Shown here: positions 6,416-14,168 of the stretch, in pieces
Numbering within the stretch: the stretch's first letter is position 1
How the letters are laid out: each line of letters begins with the position of its first letter
Assembly (NCBI GenBank): GCA_018675395.1
Contig: JABGYE010000105.1
Location: 1-14,168, forward strand
From: EC70 sp018675395
Lineage (GTDB): Bacteria; Verrucomicrobiota; Verrucomicrobiia; Verrucomicrobiales; DEV007
Reading direction: 5' to 3'
DNA length: 14,168 nucleotides
Made by a program: the position numbers and the translations under genes
The notes under the pieces: generated by a model
The model's input: the letters and a program-made list of their open reading frames with translations, nothing else
What the model was told of the DNA's origin: nothing
The model's database searches: none

Positions 6416-8315
6416 ACTCATTAAGCACAAATTCATCCCACCGTTTTAGCCACTCATCAGCTTTTTTGGTTTTAGTATCTCCTTGAAAAACAGGGTTTGA
6501 GATAATTTCAGATCTATAACTTTTAAGATCTTCTCTTGAAGTCACAGCGAGTACAGAGCGTAGAACCCTTTCGTTCATTGGAAATCTTGAAATGCATTTT
6601 AAAATCAAACCTTTACTTTCATGAGATTTATTCTGACCGACAGCTAAAATGATGTGCGCAATGACTATGGGGCTAGCTTCATCAATGATAGTTTCGATAT
6701 AAGGATATTCAGATAGCGACCAATTCACTGCCCGCAAAGAAGCCGAGATTATTCGTTCATCTACATCTTCCAAGGCCGCTAAGGCAACTTTGATCTCTAG
6801 TTTAGATAATCCTCTCAATGTCCACAAAGCATGCAGACGGGCAAGAGGATCAGCATCACTTATTACGATTTTTTCTAGAAAAGGAACTAATTTAACTAGT
6901 CTCCGGTTTACGATTATGCTTTGCGCCATATCTCTCCACCAACCATTAGGATGTTTCAGAGCAGCCACTAGACGCTCAGGATCGGCGTCTAAAAGATTAG
7001 GCTTTTCTCCTGGGGAAAAGTCATCTCTCTTAACTCTATAAATCCTTCCTCGCCCAATATTTTTATCGTACTTAGATTTTAGAATCTCTTGCTTAAGATA
7101 TGGCGTCATAAAGCTTTTTTCCTGAATAACGCCTCTATACATATCAACAACATAAAGACAACCATCAGGACCTGTATAAGTATTAACAGGCCGAAAATTA
7201 CCATCACTTGAATTGATAAACTCACCAATACTATCTTCATATGGGTTAGATAATTCTAGGTGACCTGAATCCAAATATTTAACTTTTGATCTTCTTACGA
7301 GGCGGCCTACTGGCTCACAAACAAAATAATCACCCTTAACATCTTCTCCGAGCAGATCACCGCGGAAAAAACTTTGCCCACAAGCAGAGGTGAAACTGCG
7401 CAATGTACCATCGATACTCCGAGATGCGCCTACTCCACTCTGCAAATCAGTAGTCGTCATTGCAGGCCAGACTTCATTATATTTTCCGACTTTTAGAACA
7501 GCTCCGGTGATTAACTTTTCCGGACCTTTATTTTTTCCTGAAACAAGGTATTCAGGTGAAATAAAAAATCCCATCGCAGGAATACTGTTCGTTGAAAACA
7601 AAAAACGCCCTTCATCATTGCGAGCCAATCCCCATTGCCCAACTCTTGGTGCTTTTTCATGCCTGAATTTTCCACCTTGAAATTGATAACGTTGCCCATG
7701 CTGAGAAACATATACCCAATTATCAATTCCAAGAATTAGCCCGTTAGCTTTATGCTCGACGTTACTATCTCGTAAAGAAAACTTATCATAAATTTTATCT
7801 TTAGTATCAGATTTGCCGTCATTATCGGTATCTCGGCAATACCACAAATCTGAAGGTTCACCAACGAGCAAACCATTACCAACATAAAGAACTGCTCTTG
7901 GTTCAACTAATCCATCAAGAAAAACACTATGCTTATCAAATTTACCATCGCCATTGGTATCCTCCAAAAGACTAATCCGACCAACTGGGTCTTTTGCCCC
8001 CGCTCCATCCATGCTCTGCATATATCCGCGCATTTCTACAACGTACATTCTTCCGTTCCCATCCCATGTAAGAGCAACTGGTTCACTTATTTGAGGCTCA
8101 GAAGCAACCAGCTCTAAAGAAAAACCTTTAGGAAGATTAATGAGTTGCATCGCCTCGTTTGGATCTAATGGAATCGTATTTGGTACTTTTACGACTTCTC
8201 TATCCGGCTCCCCGATAAGCATCAAAAATGACGACTGCAGAACAAAACTAATTGAAAATAATAGTTTCAAAACCTTTAAAAAATTCACCTGATAGATAGA
8301 ACGGCAATCACTCAT
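6414..8315 (-). CDS. Secreted membrane-bound dehydrogenase-type beta-propeller with HEAT-like repeats
   Basis: 633 residues from the ATG at 8315-8313, 13 nt after the stop of the upstream SGNH-fusion gene. The frame extends upstream only to a TTG inside that gene, so I reject the longer form. An N-terminal hydrophobic segment (about 13-35) is a signal peptide or anchor. The Piru_Ver_Nterm region, a sugar-dehydrogenase-like propeller, spans about 60-430: GFSLELVASEP (64-74), EPVALTWDGNGRMYVVEMRG (78-97), two calcium-loop motifs DTNGDGKFD (119-127) and DTDNDGKSD (162-170), and the closing GPDGCLYVVDMYRGVIQ (382-398) then GRGRIYRV (421-428). Helical HEAT-like repeats fill about 440-600. Many relatives end in a CxxCH heme domain; none is present here. 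The substrate is unknown; the family name rests on similarity, not biochemistry. It is probably co-expressed with the SGNH fusion. No Shine-Dalgarno is seen. Confidence 0.88.
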   Translation of the reverse strand: MSDCRSIYQVNFLKVLKLLFSISFVLQSSFLMLIGEPDREVVKVPNTIPLDPNEAMQLINLPKGFSLELVASEPQISEPVALTWDGNGRMYVVEMRGYMQSMDGAGAKDPVGRISLLEDTNGDGKFDKHSVFLDGLVEPRAVLYVGNGLLVGEPSDLWYCRDTDNDGKSDTKDKIYDKFSLRDSNVEHKANGLILGIDNWVYVSQHGQRYQFQGGKFRHEKAPRVGQWGLARNDEGRFLFSTNSIPAMGFFISPEYLVSGKNKGPEKLITGAVLKVGKYNEVWPAMTTTDLQSGVGASRSIDGTLRSFTSACGQSFFRGDLLGEDVKGDYFVCEPVGRLVRRSKVKYLDSGHLELSNPYEDSIGEFINSSDGNFRPVNTYTGPDGCLYVVDMYRGVIQEKSFMTPYLKQEILKSKYDKNIGRGRIYRVKRDDFSPGEKPNLLDADPERLVAALKHPNGWWRDMAQSIIVNRRLVKLVPFLEKIVISDADPLARLHALWTLRGLSKLEIKVALAALEDVDERIISASLRAVNWSLSEYPYIETIIDEASPIVIAHIILAVGQNKSHESKGLILKCISRFPMNERVLRSVLAVTSREDLKSYRSEIISNPVFQGDTKTKKADEWLKRWDEFVLNE

Positions 8316-8328
8316 AATGAAAAAACTG

Positions 8329-11300
8329 TTACTTCTTTGGAAACCAACCTTGTCCCACTTCAAAGCCTTTTTGTCGCAACACTAAACTATTCTTCTCATA
8401 GTAAACCTTGAGTTTTTCAACATCGAACCATCTTTCAAAATCATTGTTAATGACATGCCCTGAGCCGTCACTTCCCCACTGCCCTCCACTGTGCCACCTT
8501 GGTATCTTTTCAAACTGCTGAGTTCGGCAAGCATAAATTGCCAGTAAAGCCAATGGTTCTACGACGTCTAATGCTACAACTTTCGGGCGATCGTAATCAA
8601 ATTCCTTTCTCATTCTTTCACGTATCGTCATTCCCTCCCAAGATTCTTTATGAATTTTATTGGTTCTATATGAATCTTTATAATCTGGATTACGGGAAAA
8701 AAGGCCTGACTCTGGGTCTTGCCTTAAATTTATCAATTTAATACCTAAGTGCTCAATGAATTTCAAAACTTCAGGGTTTTTATGAACTCGGTAAATGTCT
8801 ACTAAAGAGAAAATGTGAGCCGGCTCAAAAGTGATATCTTTATAATTAAATTTAGGTAGAAAATCCGGTCCCTCTCCAATGTCTCCAAAATCTGCCCCCT
8901 TGAATAATTTTCTCAAATATTTCCAATAAAACTTACGATTTTCATCATTAGCTAAGCGGTAGGCTTTCGCAATGGCAGTGAAAAAAGAAGCACTTGGAAT
9001 TTGAGCAGCAAAAGAATCTCCTGCCCTAGACCCCCAACCATGTAGCGTTTTACCTTCTTCAAAAACGTGATTAGTCACATCTGTTCCATCAAGAATAATA
9101 CTTCTCAAAGTATTATTCTTTTCATCATATGCAGCTTTAAGGTAACCCATTATCCAATCGTCTATTCGGTTATGCAGATCTACTGTCTCCTCCTTATGTT
9201 TATAGATGCTACCCAATTCGATAGATGCTAAGGCACCAAGAAAAAATGCAGGCATACTGTGAATCCAACTTGATATTATAACTCGAGGCTCAGTGACATT
9301 AGCCTCAGGAAACACCTCTCGGTAAATTTCAAGGTTACGCCGAATACTTGGAGTATATAAGAGCATTGGCCAAATATTCGTTTTAGGATCTCTATGATAT
9401 GATAGAACATCATAATATCGGTTAGCCCATTTTCTAGGCTTCGGACTATCCTGAAGACAGCCCAAAAAGTAACCTCCCATTGCGAGGTCCAGACCAACTC
9501 CAAGGAATCCTAATACTTCCATTTTTTCAGGGAGATTTTTTACCGGTAGCAATGGACGTTCCCATGTTTTTGAAAAATCTACATTCTTATGAAAGCTGGC
9601 ATGCCGATTGTAATGCATGGTATTCCAGTCCCTGACAAATGCCTCCCAGCAACCTTTCACAAATTTCTCAGTTTTATCAGGTGAAACTGAATACATAAAT
9701 TCATAGAAAGGGAAAATAGAGCCAAGCTCAAAGATGTCTCCTGACCTACCATCGCTGTACGAACAATCATTATACAAATCGATGGTCATATGATTACCAA
9801 AAACAACCAAGCCAGACCCAAGAGTTGCATATTCCTCAAACATATAAGTAACAGCATCTGCTGCAGCATTCGCGTATCGCGAATTTCCCGTTGCCTGACT
9901 AAGACCAGCGAGAGTCCTTAGTAAATTTTGAGATCTATCAAATTGTGTCTGCTCCACAGGATGGGATGGGCCTCCTAATGAAGGCGGTTGATAGCAAAGA
10001 GAAGCGGGAGATTTTAATAGCTCACGATGTAAAAATCGTACAAAAATAGGAGTCTTTTTTACTCCATACTGATCTGTACCATGTTTAATGACGGTATCAC
10101 CAAAACGGACTACAGCTGAAAGAAACTTATCTTTATTAATTTCCTCGGAAGCTAATTTTGTTCCCCCTACCCAATCATTTTTTACCCTAGCTTTCGATTC
10201 AACTTTATCTATGCGAAAACTATTCTGCTCAGAATCAGACATTCGACCTGGAGAAATGAAATTTACGTTACTCCTCGTTCTTTTGAGTTTTTCTCTTTTT
10301 AACTGTGATTCATTATCGATCAGTCTAAAACCAGCTATAACAGCGTCATCAACAGCATCATCTGGGTAGTGAACTTTGAGTTGATAGTTCTTAGCCTTTT
10401 CAATTTCACTAATCCCAAAATCGGAAACATTCAAAATCTTCCAAAAAAATGCTTGGTTGCCATTACCTCTGGCTGCGTTGCTGACTACCATCTCTTTTCC
10501 ATTTAGTTCGACTAACATGGATCGCGTTGAGCCCAGTTTTGCTACCCACTGAAAGGCAATTTTATGAGATGAATCAGGAGGAATTTCGATTGAAAATTCT
10601 AAGGGATCCTTCCTGTCAGCATAGTACATGTAAAAGCCATTATAAAGAACCGATTGCTTGTCGTAACGGTCAAACTGGATCCAGGCTAAAGCATCAGGAT
10701 GTGAGTCTCCCAATTTTAATTTTGAGAATAATGGTCTCATGACCGATGCCCATAAATTGTAACCCTCTAAATTAGGATGTACTCTGTCAGGCATGTACTT
10801 AGGAAGAGAAGCGCCATCTTTTCCGGCAAAGAGCGAATAGGTCTTTGCAATAGTTACTGTCGGATCATCTTTCCAAGTCTTTTCATAGAGAGCATTAATT
10901 TTTCGTATTTCATTGACTGGGCGATAAGCATCTGGTGCGCAAGGGAAAGTTTCACATAAGATAATTGGAGTTTTTATATTATGTTTTTTTATGGTTTGAA
11001 TAATTAATTTAACATTGCCAAACACAGTTTCACCATTTGCCTTTTCGGCTAGATCATTAGCGCCGATCATTATCACCACCGCTTTTGGATTAAGGTCTAA
11101 TACATCTTTCTTGATTCGAAGAAGTAGCCCACGGCTTGTGTCTCCACTGATGCCACGATTAGCAACCTGAAGTTTACCAAAAGCACCATTGAAACTATCT
11201 CCCCATCCCTGAGTTATGGAATCACCTAAGAAAACCACTGAATCTTTTTGCGTGACACTTTTTTCCCCCAACCAAGAGCTTCTGCGCTTGTGCCAAACGC

Positions 11301-11445
11301 CGCGGAACCAGTCGGTACGGCGTAGTGGTCCTGCGCCAGGGACGCCCTCGTCCGTATCGGGGATTATCAGTGGATCATTCGCATTGGCTGGGCATAGGGT
11401 AACAAAAAAAGCAAAGAACCCGGCAACAGAAATAGACTTTAGCAT
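8329..11445 (-). CDS. Secreted fusion: SGNH esterase, beta-rich linker domain and alpha/alpha-toroid lyase-like domain
   Basis: 1038 residues in one uninterrupted frame. The signal peptide is residues 1-22 (ending CPANA). Residues about 40-242 are an SGNH/GDSL hydrolase, probably a carbohydrate esterase: block I FLGDSITQG (72-80, nucleophile Ser76), block II NRGISGDTS (96-104, Gly101), block III GANDL (128-132, Asn130) and block V DRVHP (220-224, Asp220 and His223). Residues about 250-378 look beta-rich and carbohydrate-binding-like. Residues about 436-1030 resemble the alpha/alpha-toroid proteins of PVC genomes often labelled pectate lyase: HGTDQYGVKKTPIFV (455-469), LLRTLAGLSQATG (508-520), GNHMTIDLYND (550-560), FELGSIFPFYEFM (572-584) and RDWNTMHYNRHASF (605-618). 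I infer that one chain both deacylates and cleaves a polysaccharide. The lyase assignment is less secure than the esterase one. The ATG at 11445 has no Shine-Dalgarno. The propeller gene follows after 13 nt. Confidence 0.9.
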   Translation of the reverse strand: MLKSISVAGFFAFFVTLCPANANDPLIIPDTDEGVPGAGPLRRTDWFRGVWHKRRSSWLGEKSVTQKDSVVFLGDSITQGWGDSFNGAFGKLQVANRGISGDTSRGLLLRIKKDVLDLNPKAVVIMIGANDLAEKANGETVFGNVKLIIQTIKKHNIKTPIILCETFPCAPDAYRPVNEIRKINALYEKTWKDDPTVTIAKTYSLFAGKDGASLPKYMPDRVHPNLEGYNLWASVMRPLFSKLKLGDSHPDALAWIQFDRYDKQSVLYNGFYMYYADRKDPLEFSIEIPPDSSHKIAFQWVAKLGSTRSMLVELNGKEMVVSNAARGNGNQAFFWKILNVSDFGISEIEKAKNYQLKVHYPDDAVDDAVIAGFRLIDNESQLKREKLKRTRSNVNFISPGRMSDSEQNSFRIDKVESKARVKNDWVGGTKLASEEINKDKFLSAVVRFGDTVIKHGTDQYGVKKTPIFVRFLHRELLKSPASLCYQPPSLGGPSHPVEQTQFDRSQNLLRTLAGLSQATGNSRYANAAADAVTYMFEEYATLGSGLVVFGNHMTIDLYNDCSYSDGRSGDIFELGSIFPFYEFMYSVSPDKTEKFVKGCWEAFVRDWNTMHYNRHASFHKNVDFSKTWERPLLPVKNLPEKMEVLGFLGVGLDLAMGGYFLGCLQDSPKPRKWANRYYDVLSYHRDPKTNIWPMLLYTPSIRRNLEIYREVFPEANVTEPRVIISSWIHSMPAFFLGALASIELGSIYKHKEETVDLHNRIDDWIMGYLKAAYDEKNNTLRSIILDGTDVTNHVFEEGKTLHGWGSRAGDSFAAQIPSASFFTAIAKAYRLANDENRKFYWKYLRKLFKGADFGDIGEGPDFLPKFNYKDITFEPAHIFSLVDIYRVHKNPEVLKFIEHLGIKLINLRQDPESGLFSRNPDYKDSYRTNKIHKESWEGMTIRERMRKEFDYDRPKVVALDVVEPLALLAIYACRTQQFEKIPRWHSGGQWGSDGSGHVINNDFERWFDVEKLKVYYEKNSLVLRQKGFEVGQGWFPKK

Positions 11446-11491
11446 TTAGAATTTCTAAGTCTTTAGCTAGAGCGGGTCAAGCTCGTGGAAT

Positions 11492-11520
11492 TTGCTTTGA
11501 ACTAAAGAATTGCATAATAG
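11492..11520 (+). promoter_or_regulatory. Candidate promoter of the metallophosphoesterase gene
   Basis: TTGCTT (11492-11497) and TAATAG (11515-11520) are 17 bp apart, giving a leader of about 108 nt. A second candidate closer to the gene is TCGACA (11590-11595) with TAATCT (11613-11618), also with 17-bp spacing, leaving only about 10 nt of leader. Sequence alone does not decide between them. Confidence 0.3.
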
Positions 11521-11531
11521 CTTGTGGTCTT

Positions 11532-11615
11532 TTAGGAGATGTACAGATGTTTGAAGAACAAATACTCATTTAATCTGGGCTAGGGTAACTCGACAATGAT
11601 AATAAAATCTCCTAA
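11532..11615. repeat. 9-bp spaced inverted repeat in divergent intergenic region
   Basis: TTAGGAGAT (11532-11540) is the exact reverse complement of ATCTCCTAA (11607-11615), with 66 bp between. It lies between the divergent SGNH-fusion and metallophosphoesterase genes. It could be a pair of regulator half-sites or a long-range leader stem, or chance. Confidence 0.3.
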
Positions 11616-11634
11616 TCTTTTGGATTACTAGTAA

Positions 11635-12357
11635 ATGAAATTTGCAATTTTTGGTGATATACATGCTAACCTTGAAGCGCTAAATGCAGTTCTGGAGGAT
11701 GCAAATGATCACGGGTGCAGTCATTTTGTCTGCATGGGCGATATTGTGGGGTATAATGCAAATCCACAAGAATGCTTAGCAACTATCAGAGGACTCGATT
11801 GTCCAGTGGTTAAAGGCAATCATGATGAAGTGGTTTCTTCAGACACTGAACTCATTGGATTAAACCCTCTTGCCGAAAAATCTATGTCTTGGACTCGGGA
11901 CAAGTTGAACGAGGAGGATAAGAGTTATCTTATGAATCTTAAATTGGTTCGCCAGGTAAGAGATTTTACTATTGTACATGCTACGCTCGATTCGCCGGGA
12001 GGATGGGGATACGTAACGAGCAAGTTTCACGCGTTGGAGAGTTTTGGTTATCAGTACACTCCTGTATGTTTTATCGGGCATACCCATGTCCCCGCATTTT
12101 ATGTGAAAACATCCACTGTGGAGGAGTTGCCAGGACGGGTTTTGGATGTTGAGAATGGGAAAAAATATTTAATCAATGTTGGAAGCGTAGGACAACCTCG
12201 TGACGGGGACCCTAGAGCATCATATTGTATTTATGATCTTGGAGGGCAACGCATTGTGAACCGTAGGGTTGAATACGATATCAAGTCTGCCCAGGACAAG
12301 ATTATTAGTGCTGGATTACCTGATAAGCTTGCGGAAAGATTGAGCTGCGGCAATTAA
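11635..12357 (+). CDS. Calcineurin-like metallophosphoesterase (Metallophos_2 / YfcE-like)
   Basis: 240 residues, cytoplasmic (no signal peptide). The complete di-metal phosphoesterase motif set is present: GDIHAN (7-12; Asp8, His10), GDIVGYN (35-41; Asp36), GNHDE (61-65; Asn62, His63), VHATL (114-118; His115) and GHTHVP (148-153; His149, His151). The later NVGSVGQPRDGDPRASY (181-197) is also typical of this single-domain bacterial subgroup. Such proteins hydrolyse phosphodiesters or phosphomonoesters using Mn, Fe or Ni; the physiological substrate is usually unknown, and nothing nearby points to one. The ATG at 11635 gives the conserved MKFAIFGDIH start at once, so the start is reliable despite the weak ribosome-binding site. 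It is transcribed alone, divergent from the SGNH fusion and convergent with the serine hydrolase. Confidence 0.95.
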   Translation: MKFAIFGDIHANLEALNAVLEDANDHGCSHFVCMGDIVGYNANPQECLATIRGLDCPVVKGNHDEVVSSDTELIGLNPLAEKSMSWTRDKLNEEDKSYLMNLKLVRQVRDFTIVHATLDSPGGWGYVTSKFHALESFGYQYTPVCFIGHTHVPAFYVKTSTVEELPGRVLDVENGKKYLINVGSVGQPRDGDPRASYCIYDLGGQRIVNRRVEYDIKSAQDKIISAGLPDKLAERLSCGN

Positions 12358-12396
12358 CCGATGAGATTTTATTATCATCAACGCTTGGTCTATAAG

Positions 12397-13545
12397 TCAT
12401 TTTCTTAGTCCAAGAGCTTTGCCCGATAATGTTCCCAATTCATAGCGGAGTGGTTTTATTGATCGTCTTTCGTAGGGATGATTGCGGTTACTAAGGAAGA
12501 TCAGGAAACTTTTACTTTTTGGATGGATCCATACCGAGCCACCGGTCCACCCAGTGTGTCCAAATGATACACCTATGGGAAATCCTTCTCCTCTCGGACT
12601 AGAAAAAACTGAGTCAATGTCCCATCCGATTCCGCGTTTTACTTTTTGTCTTATTTTGGCAGTGTGGTTACGCGTCATTAGCTCCACTGATGCTTTTTTT
12701 AGAACCCTTATGTTTCCGAGTTCTCCTCCACCAATAATCATTCGGCAGTAACGGGCAAGATCCGGTGCACTCGTAAATAGTCCCGCGTGTCCGGCAACAC
12801 CCCCCATGACTCTTGCAGAGGGATCGTGCACTATACCATGGATCAGAGTATTTCCTTCACGAGTTGTGGGTGTAATTCTACTCAGAAGACTCCTTGAAGG
12901 TTTGAAATTTGTATCAAGCATTTTTAATGGTTGAAAAATTTTCTCCTTAGCAAATTTATCTAATTTCATTCCAGAGGCACGCCTTACTATTTCTCCTAGC
13001 AATATGAAATTAACATCGCTATAGCGAAATTTCTTGCCCGGAAATTCAGTAAGTTCTAACGAAATTCCTAGCTTTATTGCTTTGTCATAACCGTGCCATG
13101 CCGGTTTTTTTGGGAGGACAGGGAGAAGCCCTGAAGTGTGGGTTAGGAGTTGCTTTATAGTTACTTTATTTTTGTTTCCCCCAATAAATTCTGGAAGGTG
13201 TTTACGGACCGGGTCATCAAGTGCAATGCGCCCCTGTTCCACCAGGATCATAATTGAGGGGGCGGTAGCCATGACTTTGGTCAAGGAGGCAGCATCAAAT
13301 ATACTGTTATTTTTCATAACCCTTTTGACCGGGATGAGGCTCTGATGGCCGTAGGCTTTGTGATATTTATTACCTTCCCTTTCTAGCCAAATGACTCCGC
13401 CAGGGATTTTTGATTTATTGACCGCTTCATTGATTACTGAATCAATTGATTGCAGCATTTCAGTTGAAGCGGGAAGATTAATTTCAACTGCACTTGCCGA
13501 AGCAATGACTAATGGGAATATCAGGAGATGAATTAATCTTTCCAT
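12397..13545 (-). CDS. Secreted beta-lactamase-fold serine hydrolase (class C / EstB-like)
   Basis: 382 residues. Signal peptide 1-19 (LLIFPLVIASASA). The penicillin-binding-protein fold motifs are visible: SxxK as SLTK (87-90; nucleophile Ser87, base Lys90), Tyr motif YSD (175-177) within FRYSDVNFILLGEIV (173-187), and HTG (330-332) in GHTGWTGGSVWIHP, equivalent to KTG. HTSGLLPVLP (136-145) and MGGVAGHAGLFTSAPDLARY (247-266) are typical of the Beta-lactamase (PF00144) family. Members of this group are esterases, peptidases or transglycosylase-like enzymes; YSD and HTG in place of YxN and KTG argue against true AmpC beta-lactamase activity. It probably acts in the periplasm or envelope. The start is an ATG directly before the signal peptide, without a Shine-Dalgarno. 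The gene converges on the metallophosphoesterase with 39 bp between stops. Confidence 0.93.
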   Translation of the reverse strand: MERLIHLLIFPLVIASASAVEINLPASTEMLQSIDSVINEAVNKSKIPGGVIWLEREGNKYHKAYGHQSLIPVKRVMKNNSIFDAASLTKVMATAPSIMILVEQGRIALDDPVRKHLPEFIGGNKNKVTIKQLLTHTSGLLPVLPKKPAWHGYDKAIKLGISLELTEFPGKKFRYSDVNFILLGEIVRRASGMKLDKFAKEKIFQPLKMLDTNFKPSRSLLSRITPTTREGNTLIHGIVHDPSARVMGGVAGHAGLFTSAPDLARYCRMIIGGGELGNIRVLKKASVELMTRNHTAKIRQKVKRGIGWDIDSVFSSPRGEGFPIGVSFGHTGWTGGSVWIHPKSKSFLIFLSNRNHPYERRSIKPLRYELGTLSGKALGLRK

Positions 13546-13586
13546 TTAGTACATAGTGACCGTTCAAAATATCTAATCCGATCAAA

Positions 13587-13618
13587 GAGAAACCCTCACC
13601 TTAAGATGAGGGTTTCTC
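13587..13618 (-). terminator. Perfect 12-bp hairpin, likely terminator of the right-edge gene
   Basis: GAGAAACCCTCA (13587-13598) and TGAGGGTTTCTC (13607-13618) pair perfectly around an 8-nt loop. It lies 59 bp downstream of the stop of the minus-strand gene ending at 13678 and upstream of the serine-hydrolase start. On the minus strand only three T residues follow, so it may terminate moderately or act as an mRNA-end stabiliser. Confidence 0.65.
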
Positions 13619-13677
13619 AAAGAAATATAGTTTAATTTTTATCCTATCGAATTAGTTAATAAAAACAGAATGATGAG

Positions 13678-14168
13678 TTAAGGCGCTTCTTCTGGGATTG
13701 GTGCAGGAATTAATTCATCTTCTTCAATTGGCACGGCCGCCGGGTCAAAGTCTTCACTCTCACCTCCATTAGCACCCCATTTTTCAATGATAGGATTCAG
13801 TTTTTCCATTCTCTCACCGAATGATTGGAACGCAGGTGATAGTACCTCACCTACTTCTTCATCCCCAAGTAAAAATCCAAGTACAGGTTGCATTTTTTCT
13901 TGCAGCTCTTTCTCTGTTTTGGAGAACAGTGCGCTGAATTCTTCTATCTGTTTACCGGTCGGAACTCCGACCTTCTCCATCTTCGAGGCAAGAGCTTCGA
14001 AATCGGTTGCTATCTTATCAAATTTAGCTGCTGCGGCTTCTGCGCTTTCTTTATCTCTGATCGTTGAAACTGTATCAGCAAAAGATGACATCATGCCCAT
14101 TAAATTAGTTGCCAGTTCTTTACGTGTTTTGGCTTCTGCGCTCGTTTCTTCTGGCTCTGGCTCTGGCT
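13678..14168 (-). CDS. Acidic helical protein of unknown function (5' end outside window)
   Basis: The frame is open from the right edge to the TAA at 13678-13680, giving 162 visible residues and no upstream stop, so the true start is beyond the window; the ATG at 14100 is probably internal. The visible N-terminus is PEPEPEE, encoded by a GAGCCA hexamer repeat, followed by TSAEAKTRKELATN. The middle is charged and helical: SFADTVSTIRDKESAEAAAA, then FDKIATDFEALASKMEKVG, IEEFSALFSKTEKELQEKM and FGERMEKLNPIIEKWG. The tail is acidic and Pro-rich, ending PIPEEAP. The layout (Pro-Glu linker then helices) suggests a lipoprotein or secreted protein tethered by a flexible linker, but the signal sequence would be off-window. 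I do not recognise a family. A strong hairpin follows downstream. Confidence 0.75.
   Translation of the reverse strand, partial: PEPEPEETSAEAKTRKELATNLMGMMSSFADTVSTIRDKESAEAAAAKFDKIATDFEALASKMEKVGVPTGKQIEEFSALFSKTEKELQEKMQPVLGFLLGDEEVGEVLSPAFQSFGERMEKLNPIIEKWGANGGESEDFDPAAVPIEEDELIPAPIPEEAP

Noticed and set aside
8316..8363. Longer N-terminus for the propeller protein, beginning within the SGNH-fusion gene
   Set aside because: The codon at 8363-8361 is TTG, the extension overlaps the upstream gene by 35 bp, and the first ATG (8315) already precedes the hydrophobic signal region.
12360..12379. Short hairpin GATGA/TCATC between the convergent metallophosphoesterase and serine-hydrolase genes
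   Set aside because: Only five base pairs with a mismatch above them and no T-run; too weak to call a terminator.
12397..13545. True class C beta-lactamase (antibiotic resistance gene)
   Set aside because: The motifs are YSD and HTG where AmpC has YAN and KTG, and the overall sequence fits the broad esterase/peptidase group.
14098..14100. ATG as the true start of the right-edge gene
   Set aside because: The frame remains open and protein-like (PEPEPEE, KTRKELATN) up to the window edge, so the ATG is more likely internal.
1..14168. CRISPR array, tRNA/rRNA, insertion sequence or prophage
   Set aside because: No regularly spaced direct repeats, no cloverleaf, no transposase or phage motifs, and no terminal repeats were seen on either strand.

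Overview
This window is AT-rich (roughly 40% G+C by eye) chromosomal DNA, most likely from a marine or aquatic member of the Planctomycetota-Verrucomicrobiota (PVC) group, with Verrucomicrobiota-like bacteria favoured. The main reasons are a secreted cytochrome-c/DUF1549 protein and a membrane-bound-dehydrogenase-type beta-propeller protein (Piru_Ver_Nterm family). Both families are expanded in PVC bacteria and rare elsewhere. Most genes lack a Shine-Dalgarno sequence. I see no tRNA, rRNA, CRISPR array, insertion sequence or phage gene.

Layout. Positions 1-2485 (minus) hold a secreted BNR/sialidase-like protein followed by a cytochrome-c/DUF1549 protein that runs off the left edge. Positions 2486-3320 hold an Hsp20 chaperone on the plus strand, with a candidate promoter, the only textbook Shine-Dalgarno in the window, and a strong intrinsic terminator. 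Positions 3441-6375 (plus) are a tightly overlapped trio: ABC ATPase, ABC-2 permease and a membrane-anchored helical-repeat protein. Positions 6414-11445 (minus) are a two-gene unit. Its first gene is a 1038-residue fusion of an SGNH esterase, a beta-rich linker domain and an alpha/alpha-toroid lyase-like domain. Its second gene is the beta-propeller protein with C-terminal HEAT-like repeats. Positions 11635-12357 (plus) encode a small metallophosphoesterase. Positions 12397-13545 (minus) encode a secreted beta-lactamase-fold serine hydrolase. The right edge carries the 3' part of an acidic, helical minus-strand gene, with a perfect 12-bp hairpin just downstream of it.

How the genes may work together. 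The secreted proteins (sialidase-like, SGNH-toroid fusion, propeller, DUF1549 protein, serine hydrolase) fit the PVC pattern of breaking down complex, decorated polysaccharides outside the cytoplasm. The substrate cannot be read from sequence. The ABC trio is a separate module: exporter-type ATPase and permease, translationally coupled to an uncharacterised protein predicted to face the periplasm. I found no clear new defence or mobile system. The parts most worth a second look are the SGNH-toroid fusion with its propeller partner, and the third gene of the ABC trio.
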